Shown here: positions 25,666-33,376 of the stretch, in pieces
How positions within the stretch are numbered: position 1 is the first letter of the stretch
How the letters are laid out: each line of letters opens with the position of its first letter
NCBI GenBank assembly: GCA_001821765.1
Contig: MHOA01000011.1
Coordinates: forward strand, 1-40,110
Reading direction: 5' to 3'
DNA: 40,110 nt
From: Candidatus Ryanbacteria bacterium RIFCSPLOWO2_12_FULL_44_26
Lineage (GTDB): Bacteria; Patescibacteriota; Minisyncoccia; Ryanbacterales; HO2-45-13
Notes under the pieces: model-generated
The model's input: the letters and a program-made list of their open reading frames with translations, nothing else
Told to the model about the DNA's origin: nothing
Databases searched by the model: none
Made by a program: the position numbers and the translations under genes

Positions 25666-26745
25666 ATGAGAATTGTGCCGCGTCTTCCTAAAAGTTTGCG
25701 TCTTCCCGTTGTGGGTTTGGACATTTCCGATCGGACGTTTAAGTTTGTGAAGTTTAGAAAGGAAAAGAAAAGATTCAGCATTGATTTTTACGGCCAAGGA
25801 TCAATTCCCGACGGCGTTGTGGTTTCGGGCGAGATTAAGGATGTGGAAAAACTCTCGTATGTGCTGGCCCAGACGCTGCAGTCGCATCTTAAAAAAGGCC
25901 CCCTGCCTGTTGCCTATTCGCTTCCCGAAGAGAGGGGGTTTGTGCGGCTCGTTGAGCTTCCGAGCGTAGAGGAGGAAGAAATAAAAAGCGTTGTAAGACT
26001 CCAGCTTGAGGAAAACTTCCCTCTCTCGCCCGAGAATACCGTGTTTGATTATGAGATTTTGAGAATGGCAGGAGGGCAAAAGCATATGGATCTCGTCATT
26101 TCTGCCTTTCCGCGGGAGATTGTTGAATCGTATATGGTATCTCTCCAGGGCGCCGGTCTTAAACCCGTTATTGCCGAGACGGAGTCCCAAGCCCTTGCGC
26201 GCGCCGTGGTGCCCTCTTATGAACGAGGGTCTGTGATGATTGTGGATATCGGGTATACACGCACCAGTTTTTTCATTGCGCATCGGGGTATTGTGCGTTT
26301 TACCTCAACGGTAAATTTTTCCGGTCAGGAACTTATCCGTTCAATCATGATGGCATTGGGCGTTGATGAGAAAAAGGCGGTGAGGTTGAAAAATGAGTTT
26401 TCGTTCTTTCGGGAGGATCAGCGAAAAATCTATGAAGCGATTACGCCGTCTATCGATGGGCTAAAAGATGAGTTGAAAAAAAGACTTTTATTTTGGGAAA
26501 CGCATGAAACGGAGGCCCCTGGTCACCGGAACATAACGGTTGTAGAAAGGATATATTTGACCGGAGGCGAGTCGCACATGGTCGGTCTTCCGGAATATTT
26601 GGCATCGGTTCTGAATGTTTCTGTTGAGCGCGCCCAGCCGTGGGAAGGCATTTTCGATCTCGAAACATACATCCCTCCCATCTCTGCGCACGACGCGCTT
26701 TTGTATGCAACCGCTTTTGGGCTCGCGTTAAGGCACGAATTATAG
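25666..26745 (+). CDS. pilM: type IV pilus assembly protein PilM
   Basis: 359 residues with an actin/FtsA-like fold. Visible are the phosphate-1 strand VGLDISDRTFKFVKF (16-30), SLPEERGFVRLVELP (85-99), the phosphate-2 segment VDIGYTRTSFF (193-203) and the C-terminal LTGGESHMVGLPEYL. PilM sits in the cytoplasm and binds the PilN N-terminus, which links the motor to the alignment complex. TACAAT lies 6 bases before the start codon, so an extra internal promoter is possible. The gene is 17 bases after the minor pilins and 2 bases before pilN. Confidence 0.95.
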   Translation: MRIVPRLPKSLRLPVVGLDISDRTFKFVKFRKEKKRFSIDFYGQGSIPDGVVVSGEIKDVEKLSYVLAQTLQSHLKKGPLPVAYSLPEERGFVRLVELPSVEEEEIKSVVRLQLEENFPLSPENTVFDYEILRMAGGQKHMDLVISAFPREIVESYMVSLQGAGLKPVIAETESQALARAVVPSYERGSVMIVDIGYTRTSFFIAHRGIVRFTSTVNFSGQELIRSIMMALGVDEKKAVRLKNEFSFFREDQRKIYEAITPSIDGLKDELKKRLLFWETHETEAPGHRNITVVERIYLTGGESHMVGLPEYLASVLNVSVERAQPWEGIFDLETYIPPISAHDALLYATAFGLALRHEL

Positions 26746-26747
26746 GT

Positions 26748-27284
26748 ATGGCGATGAACCTTTTACCGGATTCCTACAAAAAGACGCTCTTTTTTGAGCG
26801 CGCCAGGAGATTTACGCGGTTTGCCGGTTCGTTGCTTACGCTGGTTGTTATTACAGGCGTTGTGCTTTTGCTTCCGTCTTATTTCTTTCTTTATTTTCAG
26901 GAAGCAGAACTTGCGCGCGCTGTTGCCGCTGTTGAAAGGGGCGAGCGGTTAGTTGAAATAAAGGAGTTGAAAAACCGTCTGGCCCGGTCTAATGAATTAA
27001 TGGAGCGTTTGGATCGGTTTCAAAAAAAACAGATCCCGATTGTTGCAATTTTTGAAGATATTATTAATCGGACTCCTCCCGGAATTGTTTACACCAGCAT
27101 CAATTACAGTAAAAGCCAAAATTTGATTGCCATTAACGGGAAAGCGCCAAGGCCCGTTGATATTATAGCGTTAGATGCGGCTTTGGAAAAAAGCGAGTTT
27201 GTACAAAGCTCGGTGTATCCTTTAACCAGCTTGCTTGGGGACAGAGATATTGCCTTTACGCTTAATATTACCGTGCAGTATTAA
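26748..27284 (+). CDS. pilN: type IV pilus assembly protein PilN
   Basis: 178 residues. The N-terminus MAMNLLPDSYKK is the PilN motif (NLLP) that docks into PilM. One membrane helix (about 24-47) is followed by a coiled coil (about 50-85) and a periplasmic-type ferredoxin-like domain (about 90-178). I chose the ATG after the pilM stop; the longer open frame lies inside pilM and is not PilN-like. PilN pairs with PilO to form the alignment complex. Confidence 0.9.
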   Translation: MAMNLLPDSYKKTLFFERARRFTRFAGSLLTLVVITGVVLLLPSYFFLYFQEAELARAVAAVERGERLVEIKELKNRLARSNELMERLDRFQKKQIPIVAIFEDIINRTPPGIVYTSINYSKSQNLIAINGKAPRPVDIIALDAALEKSEFVQSSVYPLTSLLGDRDIAFTLNITVQY

Positions 27285-27287
27285 ATT

Positions 27288-27818
27288 ATGAACCCCGCAA
27301 AAAGAACGTTCCTTTTTACGCTTGGCGGTGTCGTTGCATTTAATGTCGGACTCATCGGTATGGGGATTTGGTTATTTGTCGGTGAGATTAACTCGCGCTA
27401 TAGTTCCATAAGGACATTACAGATGAAGTTTGACGCTTTTGAACAACAACAGCAGTCGGCTGGTTCTATAGAAAAGGCGCTTGAGCAAGTTGAGCCGGAA
27501 GCCGAAAAAATTGAAAAAGCGTTTTTTGCGTATTCTGAGGATTCTTTTTTCGCTCTCACCGAACTCTTAAGGGAAATGGCCAGCCAAAGCAATCTGGTGA
27601 TCAATTTGCGTTCGGTTGATATTCCCCTACAGCCTGCAGCAGGCGTTCCATTGACGTTTACGGTTTCTCTTACGGGAAAGTTTGAGAATGTTATGCGATT
27701 TATCATGCTTGTAAAAAACGCCCCGATATTCATGGAGCACGGAGATATCGGCTTCAGCGCATCAGGCAGCGAAGGCGTTGTTTCAGCGACGTTGACCTTA
27801 GTTGTGGGAAGTTTATGA
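27288..27818 (+). CDS. pilO: type IV pilus assembly protein PilO-like
   Basis: 176 residues. One N-terminal membrane helix (about 9-31), then a coiled coil (about 35-75, LQMKFDAFEQQQQ and QVEPEAEKIEKAFF), then a small alpha/beta domain typical of PilO (LLREMASQSNLVINL, TFTVSLTGKFENVMRFI). The conserved fold element 'F..l..f...le' is recognisable at FENVMRFIMLVKNAP. It is expected to dimerise with PilN. Its stop overlaps the next start by four bases. Confidence 0.85.
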   Translation: MNPAKRTFLFTLGGVVAFNVGLIGMGIWLFVGEINSRYSSIRTLQMKFDAFEQQQQSAGSIEKALEQVEPEAEKIEKAFFAYSEDSFFALTELLREMASQSNLVINLRSVDIPLQPAAGVPLTFTVSLTGKFENVMRFIMLVKNAPIFMEHGDIGFSASGSEGVVSATLTLVVGSL

Positions 27819-28135
27819 AATTGAATTGGGGTTTAAGGGGCTTGATCAGGAAAATTCGCGTTTCGCTGTCGCGTTTTTCGTTCCAAGTCGTGTGGAGTGT
27901 ATTTTTCTTTGTGTTGATTTTTTTGGCAGCGCTTGTCTTGCTCTTTGATGTGTATGTGTTTATGGTCTACGGAAGCGGCTGGCAAAAAGAACTTCCGCAA
28001 GCAAGAGGGCATGCAACGGAGCCAAGCGAGAAGCTGTTGGAGTCGGTGAGATTGTATCTAAGAGAGCGCGAAGTATTGTACGAGGAGCTTCGGGAAAACA
28101 CGCCCGCCATAAAAAATCCGTTTTTCTCCCAATAG
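27815..28135 (+). CDS. small single-pass membrane protein of the pilus operon
   Basis: 106 residues. A basic cytoplasmic N-terminus (GLRGLIRKIRVSLSRF) precedes one long hydrophobic helix (about 24-50, VVWSVFFFVLIFLAALVLLF). A short hydrophilic tail follows with EKLLESVRLYLREREVLYEEL, probably helical, ending FFSQ. The position after pilO is that of pilP in other bacteria, but there is no lipoprotein cysteine and no PilP beta domain. It is coupled to pilO by an ATGA overlap, so a role in the pilus alignment complex is likely (inference). Confidence 0.75.
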   Translation: MKLNWGLRGLIRKIRVSLSRFSFQVVWSVFFFVLIFLAALVLLFDVYVFMVYGSGWQKELPQARGHATEPSEKLLESVRLYLREREVLYEELRENTPAIKNPFFSQ

Positions 28136-28245
28136 AGAAACCACATCCGTTGAATTGGTTCCTGTTGCTGGTATTTCACTTGCATGGGAAGTTTTTTTGC
28201 TCTATGGTAGCATATCCAAGTGTTATCTTTTTGTTTCTTTTACAT

Positions 28246-28317
28246 CCCCTCGTAGTTCAATGGATAGAACGGGAGCCTTCTAAGCTCTAAATGGGGGTTC
28301 GATTCCCTCCGAGGGGA
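28246..28317 (+). tRNA. tRNA-Arg (anticodon TCT), CCA not encoded
   Basis: Acceptor CCCCTCG/CGAGGGG, D arm GTTC/GAAC, anticodon stem GAGC/GCTC with loop CTTCTAA, T arm GGGGG-TTCGATT-CCCTC. The discriminator A is followed by TAG, so CCA must be added enzymatically. Confidence 0.94.
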
Positions 28318-28415
28318 TAGTGGTGTAGCCACACATCTCCCCAACCGATATGCCCCGAAGGGCGTTACTGTAAAGTAAGGTAAAGAATGAGCATTGTTGC
28401 TTTATAATATAAAAT

Positions 28416-28928
28416 ATGACATTAGCGACACATATCGTTGTAGCCGGAGCGGTGGCTTCCCCGTTCCTGCCCAACCCGCTTGTTGGTTTTCTTGCCGGGT
28501 TTTTGAGCCATTACGTGGTTGATGCAATCCCCCACTGGGATTGGCCTTTAAAATCGATACGGATAAATCTGCAAGGAAGAAAATACAAGACAAACTTTTC
28601 TTCAGGGACGATTATTTTTGATACAATGATGATGTTATCTGACATGGCGCTTGGTTTTTTGGCTTTGTTTCTTGTTCTGCAGGTGAATTTCAGTATTAAT
28701 GCCGCCGTTGCGTTGTTTGCGGCTGCTGTTGGAGGCGTGCTCCCGGACGGCATGGAATTTTTTTATCATGCATTCCGAAAAGAGCCGTTTGTGACCCACC
28801 ATCGGTTCCATAGCTGGGCTCACACAAGAAGGATTATACCTCACCGAGAAACACTGAAAGGAATTTTTATGCAATTGCCTGTTGTGGCGATTCCTCTTGG
28901 TTTTTTGATGTTCATCTTCTTTCGGTAA
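28416..28928 (+). CDS. membrane-bound metal-dependent hydrolase-like protein
   Basis: 170 residues with several hydrophobic segments and conserved His/Asp clusters: THIVVAGAVASPFLP (5-19), SHYVVDAIPHWDW (31-43), GGVLPDGMEF (about 107-116) and THHRFHSWAHTRR (about 127-139). This matches YdjM/LexA-regulated or phospholipase-C-like membrane hydrolases, a family with poorly known substrates. A TATAAT box ends 7 bases before the ATG, so the transcript may be leaderless. The gene stands between tRNA-Arg and the convergent nth gene. Confidence 0.65.
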   Translation: MTLATHIVVAGAVASPFLPNPLVGFLAGFLSHYVVDAIPHWDWPLKSIRINLQGRKYKTNFSSGTIIFDTMMMLSDMALGFLALFLVLQVNFSINAAVALFAAAVGGVLPDGMEFFYHAFRKEPFVTHHRFHSWAHTRRIIPHRETLKGIFMQLPVVAIPLGFLMFIFFR

Positions 28929-28938
28929 TGTTCTCGTA

Positions 28939-29625
28939 TTACATGAGCGATGATGGGCAGAGCTTTTTGAGCGGGCATTTGACGCACTTCCTGTTTTTTG
29001 CGGTACAGACGTTTCGTCCGTGATCAATGAGGCGGTAGCTAAGCATTCCCCATTCTTTTTTTGGAAACAACTTCATCAGATCATGCTCAATTTTTTTCGG
29101 ATTGTCGGTATTTGAAAAACCGAGTCGTTGTGCGATTCTCCCGACATGCGTGTCCACGGGGATTCCTTCCACAATCCCGTATGCGTTGATAAGAACGACG
29201 TTTGCTGTTTTTCTTGCCACACCAGGAAGTTTCAGCATTTCTTCCATTGTTTTTGGCAGTTTCCCTCCAAAGCGTTTTTCCAATATCCGGGTCGTGCGGA
29301 CAATGTTTTTCGCCTTTGAGTGATAAAAACCCGTCGGCCGTATGAAGCCCTCAAGGGTTTTCATTTTTATTCGTGCGTAATCTTTGGCGGTTTTATACTT
29401 GTTGAAAAAAGCGGCTGTTACCTCGTTTACTTTCTTGTCAGTGCATTGCGCGGACAGCATCACTGATACAAGTAACTGCACAGGCGTTGCATACCGAAGG
29501 GTGATTTTGCTTGTTGGGTAGTATTTTTTTAAAATACTATGCGCTGTCCCTGCTCTCTTTTTCTTGTTCTGTTCGGATTCTGTGTTTATCCAATGTTTTG
29601 TGTATTGTCTGTATGTAGCGGGCAT
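28939..29625 (-). CDS. nth: endonuclease III (DNA glycosylase/AP lyase)
   Basis: 228 residues. It removes oxidised pyrimidines and nicks abasic sites in base excision repair. The helix-hairpin-helix LPGVARKTANVVL (133-145) carries catalytic Lys139, and VDTHVGR contains catalytic Asp158. The 4Fe-4S cluster ligands occur as C-x6-C-x2-C-x5-C (CTAKNRKCVKCPLKKLC). The first 22 residues are an extra basic N-terminus, so the true start may be a little further in. It is divergent from glutaredoxin with only 16 bases between the starts, and the two share one promoter region. Confidence 0.96.
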   Translation of the reverse strand: MPATYRQYTKHWINTESEQNKKKRAGTAHSILKKYYPTSKITLRYATPVQLLVSVMLSAQCTDKKVNEVTAAFFNKYKTAKDYARIKMKTLEGFIRPTGFYHSKAKNIVRTTRILEKRFGGKLPKTMEEMLKLPGVARKTANVVLINAYGIVEGIPVDTHVGRIAQRLGFSNTDNPKKIEHDLMKLFPKKEWGMLSYRLIDHGRNVCTAKNRKCVKCPLKKLCPSSLM

Positions 29626-29641
29626 GATACCATTAGTCTAT

Positions 29642-29881
29642 ATGAAACAGGTGACCATTTATACAACCCCAACGTGCGTTTACTGTAAAATGACCAAAGA
29701 CTTTTTTCAAAAAAACAACGTGCAATATACAGAGCACAATGTTGCAGCAGACGCCGCAAAACGGGATGAGATGATTGATAAATCCAGCCAGATGGGAGTC
29801 CCTGTGATAGATATAGATGGAGAAATCATCATCGGCTTTGACCAAAAAAAACTATCACAACTTCTGGACATTAAAAGCTAG
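29642..29881 (+). CDS. glutaredoxin-like thiol oxidoreductase (NrdH/Grx family)
   Basis: 79 residues, thioredoxin fold. Strand MKQVTIYTTP is followed by the redox motif CVYC and helix KMTKDFFQKNN. The cis-proline motif is GVPVID, and the C-terminal GFDQKKLSQLL matches the family's 'GfD...l..ll'. It may reduce ribonucleotide reductase or other disulfides. The ATG is chosen to match this N-terminus; the longer frame adds an unrelated Cys-rich stretch that overlaps nth. Confidence 0.93.
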   Translation: MKQVTIYTTPTCVYCKMTKDFFQKNNVQYTEHNVAADAAKRDEMIDKSSQMGVPVIDIDGEIIIGFDQKKLSQLLDIKS

Positions 29882-29987
29882 CCGCCCGTTTTAGCCCTGC
29901 TTAGAAGGATATTCCGCGACTTATAGTTTCTAAGTCATACATTGACTGTCGCCGGTGTGTGAACCAATGTGTATAAGAGGAGGCGTT

Positions 29988-31019
29988 TTATCCCCACTCT
30001 TCAATAGTGAGTGATTTCTTTTCTCTTTTTTCGCCGCGCAGCAATATAAGCGTTACTTTCTCGCCGGGGGAAACGCTTTCTAAAATATCTTCCAAGGTTC
30101 GTCTCTCGGTGATATGCTCGCCGTTACAGATGAGAATAATATCGCTCTCCTTGATGCCGGCTTTTTCTGCCGCGCTTCCCGGTACGACCGCGTGGTCGCC
30201 GGGAATATTTTCTCTTACGATCATTGCTCCATAGTTTTCGGAAAAATTGAATTTTTTCTGAAGTTGCTGATTAAGAATAATATACCGTACTCCAAGGAAC
30301 GGGCGGCGGATGCGGCCATACGTTTGGATGTCTTTTACGTCCCGTATTGCTTTTGCGATAGGAATTGCAAAGCCGATATTCTGCGCGCCATACACCACTG
30401 CGGCGTTTATCCCAACAACATTACTGTCCAGATTCAATAAAGGCCCTCCGGAATTTCCGACGTTTATTGCGGCATCTGTTTGAATCAATCCCCTCAGCCG
30501 TTCCTGGTGTCCGGAAAGATCTGTGATTGCTGTTACAAATCTGGAAAGACCAGAGACAACGCCAGTGGACACAGTGCTCTCATACTCTCCAAGCGCGTTT
30601 CCTATGGCTATGACGGTTTGTCCGAGGCGAAGCGGTTTTGGGGGCTTCAGTTTTATAAAGGGAAGTTTTTTGTCCGTTTCAATTTTAAGGATGGCAATAT
30701 CAAAAATAGGATCTCTCCCGAGCACCGTTGCTTTACGTCTTTGACCTTTTTGATCAAAAACGGTGTAGTCTGCTTTTTCATCCATAACAACGTGTTTGTT
30801 GGTGAGGACAAGACCGTTATCAGAAACAAAAAATCCGGACCCGCCTCCTATTTTTACCTTTCCATCTTCATCTCTCGGAAGCGCAAGCTCCGGCACGCAG
30901 ATGTGTTTTGACGTTAACACGTGTTCGGCAAAATCCGCTTCTTTAGTGATGATCACCGACACAATGGCAGGAAGCACCTTGTGAACGGCGTCTATGACTT
31001 TTCTCTCATGAGTATCCAT
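29988..31019 (-). CDS. HtrA/DegP-type serine protease with one PDZ domain, no signal peptide
   Basis: 343 residues. The S1C catalytic domain has His76 (TNKHVV), Asp107 (FDIAILK) and Ser190 (GNSGGPLLN). GGGSGFFVSDNGLVLTNKH is the standard HtrA motif. A single PDZ domain covers about 240-340, with RPFLGVRY and AEKAGIKESDIILICNGE. The N-terminus MDTHERKVIDAVHKVLP is hydrophilic, and there is no signal peptide or membrane helix, unlike most HtrA proteins, so it is predicted to be cytoplasmic or exported by another route. No earlier in-frame start codon with a hydrophobic stretch is visible. It is divergent from the gene at 31145. Confidence 0.92.
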   Translation of the reverse strand: MDTHERKVIDAVHKVLPAIVSVIITKEADFAEHVLTSKHICVPELALPRDEDGKVKIGGGSGFFVSDNGLVLTNKHVVMDEKADYTVFDQKGQRRKATVLGRDPIFDIAILKIETDKKLPFIKLKPPKPLRLGQTVIAIGNALGEYESTVSTGVVSGLSRFVTAITDLSGHQERLRGLIQTDAAINVGNSGGPLLNLDSNVVGINAAVVYGAQNIGFAIPIAKAIRDVKDIQTYGRIRRPFLGVRYIILNQQLQKKFNFSENYGAMIVRENIPGDHAVVPGSAAEKAGIKESDIILICNGEHITERRTLEDILESVSPGEKVTLILLRGEKREKKSLTIEEWG

Positions 31020-31144
31020 ATATTGGACAGTGTATCATAATCTGTTTTGGTGAGATATGTGAGTGGTGGTTTGGCATCCACGGCAGTTGGGCGTTTCGTT
31101 TAAGGCCGTGATATGATAATGGTGTTACTGTTTTAAATAAATAT

Positions 31145-31969
31145 ATGGTCTTTCCCGAAATGTTTCCAATTGAGGAACACCCCAAAAGGAAACGCATCGT
31201 TTCTCCATCCGGCGTTGTTATAAGGCGAAAAAAAGCCGCGCCACAGGAAAAGAAAAAGGAGCCGCTTTTAAAGGAGCTTGAACGCGCGGAACAGATGTTC
31301 ATCGCGTTATATGGTGATCTAAGAAGAGCAATAAGAAAAGAACGTTACAGCGGGGAAATGTTTGAACGGAATGTGCTTGGCGCTCCGGATGCAGACCCTG
31401 TAATAAAGGAGGGTATAACCCGTGGGGCGCTCAAGGAGAAAAAGACTCCGGAAGGGAAATCGCTTTATATCATCAAGTACGGAAACGAAGAAGCAGTTTT
31501 TGACATGGTCAAGAAACATCAAGGAACAAACAACCCGCAAGCCCCCAAGAAGCTCTTTCCCCGGGCGCTCAAACGCATGCTCTCGGATAAGCTGGGATAT
31601 GCTGGCGCAGAAGAAAGCAGGAAGGTTCAATATTATTCAAGCATCGGGACGCCGCTTGATCACTCGTTAGGGATAGATTGTTTTTTTGAAATTATTGACA
31701 AAGACCAAAACAGGGTTACCGTAACGCTGGACACTTCTTTAAGAGAAGAAAAAGGAGAAGGGGTCAAATCTGATGTCTATCTTTCAGAAGATGATATCTG
31801 GTCTTTACATGAAGAATTGCTGGTAAGGGCGATTGAAAAAAAAGAAAAAAATGATAATTTAAACGAGAGGGAATCACTTGCTGTAAATATCTTCGAGCTT
31901 CAGGTTGAAGCTGTTTCGGAAAAAATGCTCCAAAGCATGGAGCACAAAAAGAGAAGCCAGTTTTTTTAA
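31145..31969 (+). CDS. conserved-looking soluble protein, unknown function
   Basis: 274 residues, no signal peptide or membrane segment, very rich in Lys and Glu. A basic N-terminus (HPKRKRIVSPSGVVIRRKKAAP) leads into helices. The central part holds a mixed alpha/beta region: SSIGTPLDHSLGIDCFFEIIDKD (about 164-186) followed by VTVTLDTSL. The two Asp residues after a Gly, with a Thr-Leu-Asp strand, resemble nuclease-like folds such as PD-(D/E)xK, but the lysine of that motif is not visible. I could not assign a family. It is divergent from the HtrA gene. Confidence 0.55.
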   Translation: MVFPEMFPIEEHPKRKRIVSPSGVVIRRKKAAPQEKKKEPLLKELERAEQMFIALYGDLRRAIRKERYSGEMFERNVLGAPDADPVIKEGITRGALKEKKTPEGKSLYIIKYGNEEAVFDMVKKHQGTNNPQAPKKLFPRALKRMLSDKLGYAGAEESRKVQYYSSIGTPLDHSLGIDCFFEIIDKDQNRVTVTLDTSLREEKGEGVKSDVYLSEDDIWSLHEELLVRAIEKKEKNDNLNERESLAVNIFELQVEAVSEKMLQSMEHKKRSQFF

Positions 31970-32048
31970 AGATTGGAAAATATAAAACGGTGTGATACAG
32001 TAATAAAAAATTTCACTGCAAACTTCCTATTTTAACTTGTCCATGCCA

Positions 32049-32074
32049 CACTCCTATAGTTCAATGGACAGCAA
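32049..32074 (+). pseudogene. 5' fragment of a tRNA-Arg-like gene
   Basis: ACTCCTATAGTTCAATGGACAG matches the acceptor/D-arm half of the tRNA-Arg(CCT) that starts 84 bases downstream (CATAGTTCAATGGATAG). The D stem no longer closes and no anticodon arm follows; the sequence runs into a strong hairpin instead. It is a broken partial copy. Confidence 0.6.
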
Positions 32075-32104
32075 CCCCGCACTAAAACAAAGTTTAGTGC
32101 GGGG
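32075..32104. repeat. 12-bp perfect hairpin attached to a tRNA fragment
   Basis: CCCCGCACTAAA (32075-32086) and TTTAGTGCGGGG (32093-32104) enclose a 6-base loop. A further half copy, ACCCCGCACC, lies at 32121-32130. No T-run follows, so ordinary termination is doubtful. Confidence 0.6.
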
Positions 32105-32132
32105 CAAGCAATGGACTTTTACCCCGCACCTT

Positions 32133-32207
32133 GCCCCCATAGTTCAATGGATAGAACAAGGGACTCCTAAGCCCTAGATTCAGGTTCGATTCCTGGTGGG
32201 GGCACCA
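32133..32207 (+). tRNA. tRNA-Arg (anticodon CCT), CCA encoded
   Basis: Acceptor GCCCCCA/TGGGGGC, D arm GTTC/GAAC, anticodon stem AGGG/CCCT around loop CTCCTAA, T arm with TTCGATT loop, discriminator A, then CCA. Confidence 0.93.
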
Positions 32208-32250
32208 CGTAGGAAAAGTCAAAGAGTTTTGGTTCGCCTCGCGGAGTTTA

Positions 32251-32270
32251 TCCTGAGCAAAATCGAAGGA
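32251..32270. repeat. dispersed short repeat copy
   Basis: TCCTGAGCAAAATCGAAGGA, a member of the same imperfect palindromic family as the copies at 23489, 33222 and 33461. Confidence 0.6.
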
Positions 32271-32348
32271 CTCGGCGACTAATTCGTATTCAATTTTGGG
32301 GGTAAAAACGAATTCACGATTTCGCATTTTGGGGGAAGAAAAATTTTT

Positions 32349-33158
32349 ATGAAAATTGATACAATCTACGACAAGGGTGTCAGTCAAGTTAACGAGGACG
32401 CCTTGTTGATAACAGAGCAAGTATTTGGGGTATTTGACGGAGCTTCTGGTTTGGAGCCATATAAAAATGAACAGGGACAAACCGGCGCCGCTATTGCTTC
32501 TTCTATCGCACGCGAGGTATTTTTTTCTGGTACAAAATCTCTCGTGGAACTCGCACATGATGCAAACGATGCAATCGGAAACGCGATGAGCGAGAAAAAA
32601 ATTGATACCTCTAGAAAAACTGCTTTGTGGGCTACTACTGGCGCCGTTATCAAACTCAACGATGGAAATTTCGATTGGTTGCAAATTGGCGACAGCCTCA
32701 TATTGACAATATTCCATGATCGCTCTTTTCGATTGCTTATAGACGACTATGACCATGATTTGGGAAGCATGATCATGTGGCAAGAATTGGCAAATCGAAA
32801 GACGGAAAATATCAGAAGCATGCTTAACGAGCAGCTTCTTAAAGTACGAAATGGAATGAATGTAAACTACGGCACTCTGGACGGAGAAAAAGAAATGGAG
32901 AAGTTTCTGAAACACGGAAACGTCGCGTTGAATGGAATAGCGCATGTTGTTCTTTTTACTGATGGTTTGTTCATACCAAAAGAAAATCCGCGACAGCCAG
33001 ACGACTTTAAGACTTTCGTTGATCTCTTTTTGGAAGGAGGGCTTAAACGGGTACAAAACTATGTACGGGAACAAGAATCCTCCGATCCTAAATGTTGGAA
33101 GTATCCTCGTTTCAAACAACATGATGATATTGCAGCAGTTGCATTGTCTTTTAATTAA
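32349..33158 (+). CDS. PP2C-like protein phosphatase
   Basis: 269 residues. PPM/PP2C motifs are in order: NEDALLITEQVFGVFDGASG (15-34) with metal ligand Asp30, a Thr/Gly strand ATTGAVIKL and GDS (114-116), FTDGLF (203-208) with Asp205, and the final HDDIAAVALSF (258-268) with Asp259/Asp260. The protein should be a cytoplasmic metal-dependent Ser/Thr phosphatase. The usual MGG/GHG segment after Asp30 is 'GASG'. No protein kinase is encoded nearby. It has no operon partner and is flanked on both sides by copies of the dispersed repeat, which suggests a transferred or shuffled gene. Confidence 0.8.
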   Translation: MKIDTIYDKGVSQVNEDALLITEQVFGVFDGASGLEPYKNEQGQTGAAIASSIAREVFFSGTKSLVELAHDANDAIGNAMSEKKIDTSRKTALWATTGAVIKLNDGNFDWLQIGDSLILTIFHDRSFRLLIDDYDHDLGSMIMWQELANRKTENIRSMLNEQLLKVRNGMNVNYGTLDGEKEMEKFLKHGNVALNGIAHVVLFTDGLFIPKENPRQPDDFKTFVDLFLEGGLKRVQNYVREQESSDPKCWKYPRFKQHDDIAAVALSFN

Positions 33159-33170
33159 ATGCCGCCACTT

Positions 33171-33235
33171 CGATAAACTCAGTGCAAGCAAAGAAAAACT
33201 TGTGGTTCGGCAGACTTGCCATCCTGAGTTTATCG
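33171..33235. repeat. inverted pair of dispersed repeats (long hairpin)
   Basis: CGATAAACTCAG (33171-33182) is the exact complement of CTGAGTTTATCG (33224-33235). An inner GCAAG/CTTGC extends the stem. The two arms are copies of the family seen at 32251 and 33461 (copy TCCTGAGTTTATCGGAGGA at 33222-33240). Confidence 0.65.
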
Positions 33236-33331
33236 GAGGAAAATTGTCAGCGGTGCGGTTCCGCCGCCTTTCCGAATTTTCGCGGGGGGATTTTTTCGGA
33301 AAAATGCGTTCGGACTAATTCAAGAATACTG

Positions 33332-33376
33332 CACAAAACACAAAACTCGCAATAATTGCGAGTTTTGTGTTTTGTG
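33332..33376 (+). terminator. long bidirectional terminator hairpin
   Basis: A perfect 21-bp stem with a 3-base TAA loop. The arms are A/T rich at the base (cacaaaacacaaaactcgc... with its complement), so a T-run is available on either strand. Confidence 0.85.

Noticed and set aside
32094-33191. 365-residue minus-strand frame opposite the PP2C gene
   Set aside because: It is antisense to the PP2C gene with its metal-binding motifs, and its ends translate repeat copies and the tRNA region. It is a shadow frame.
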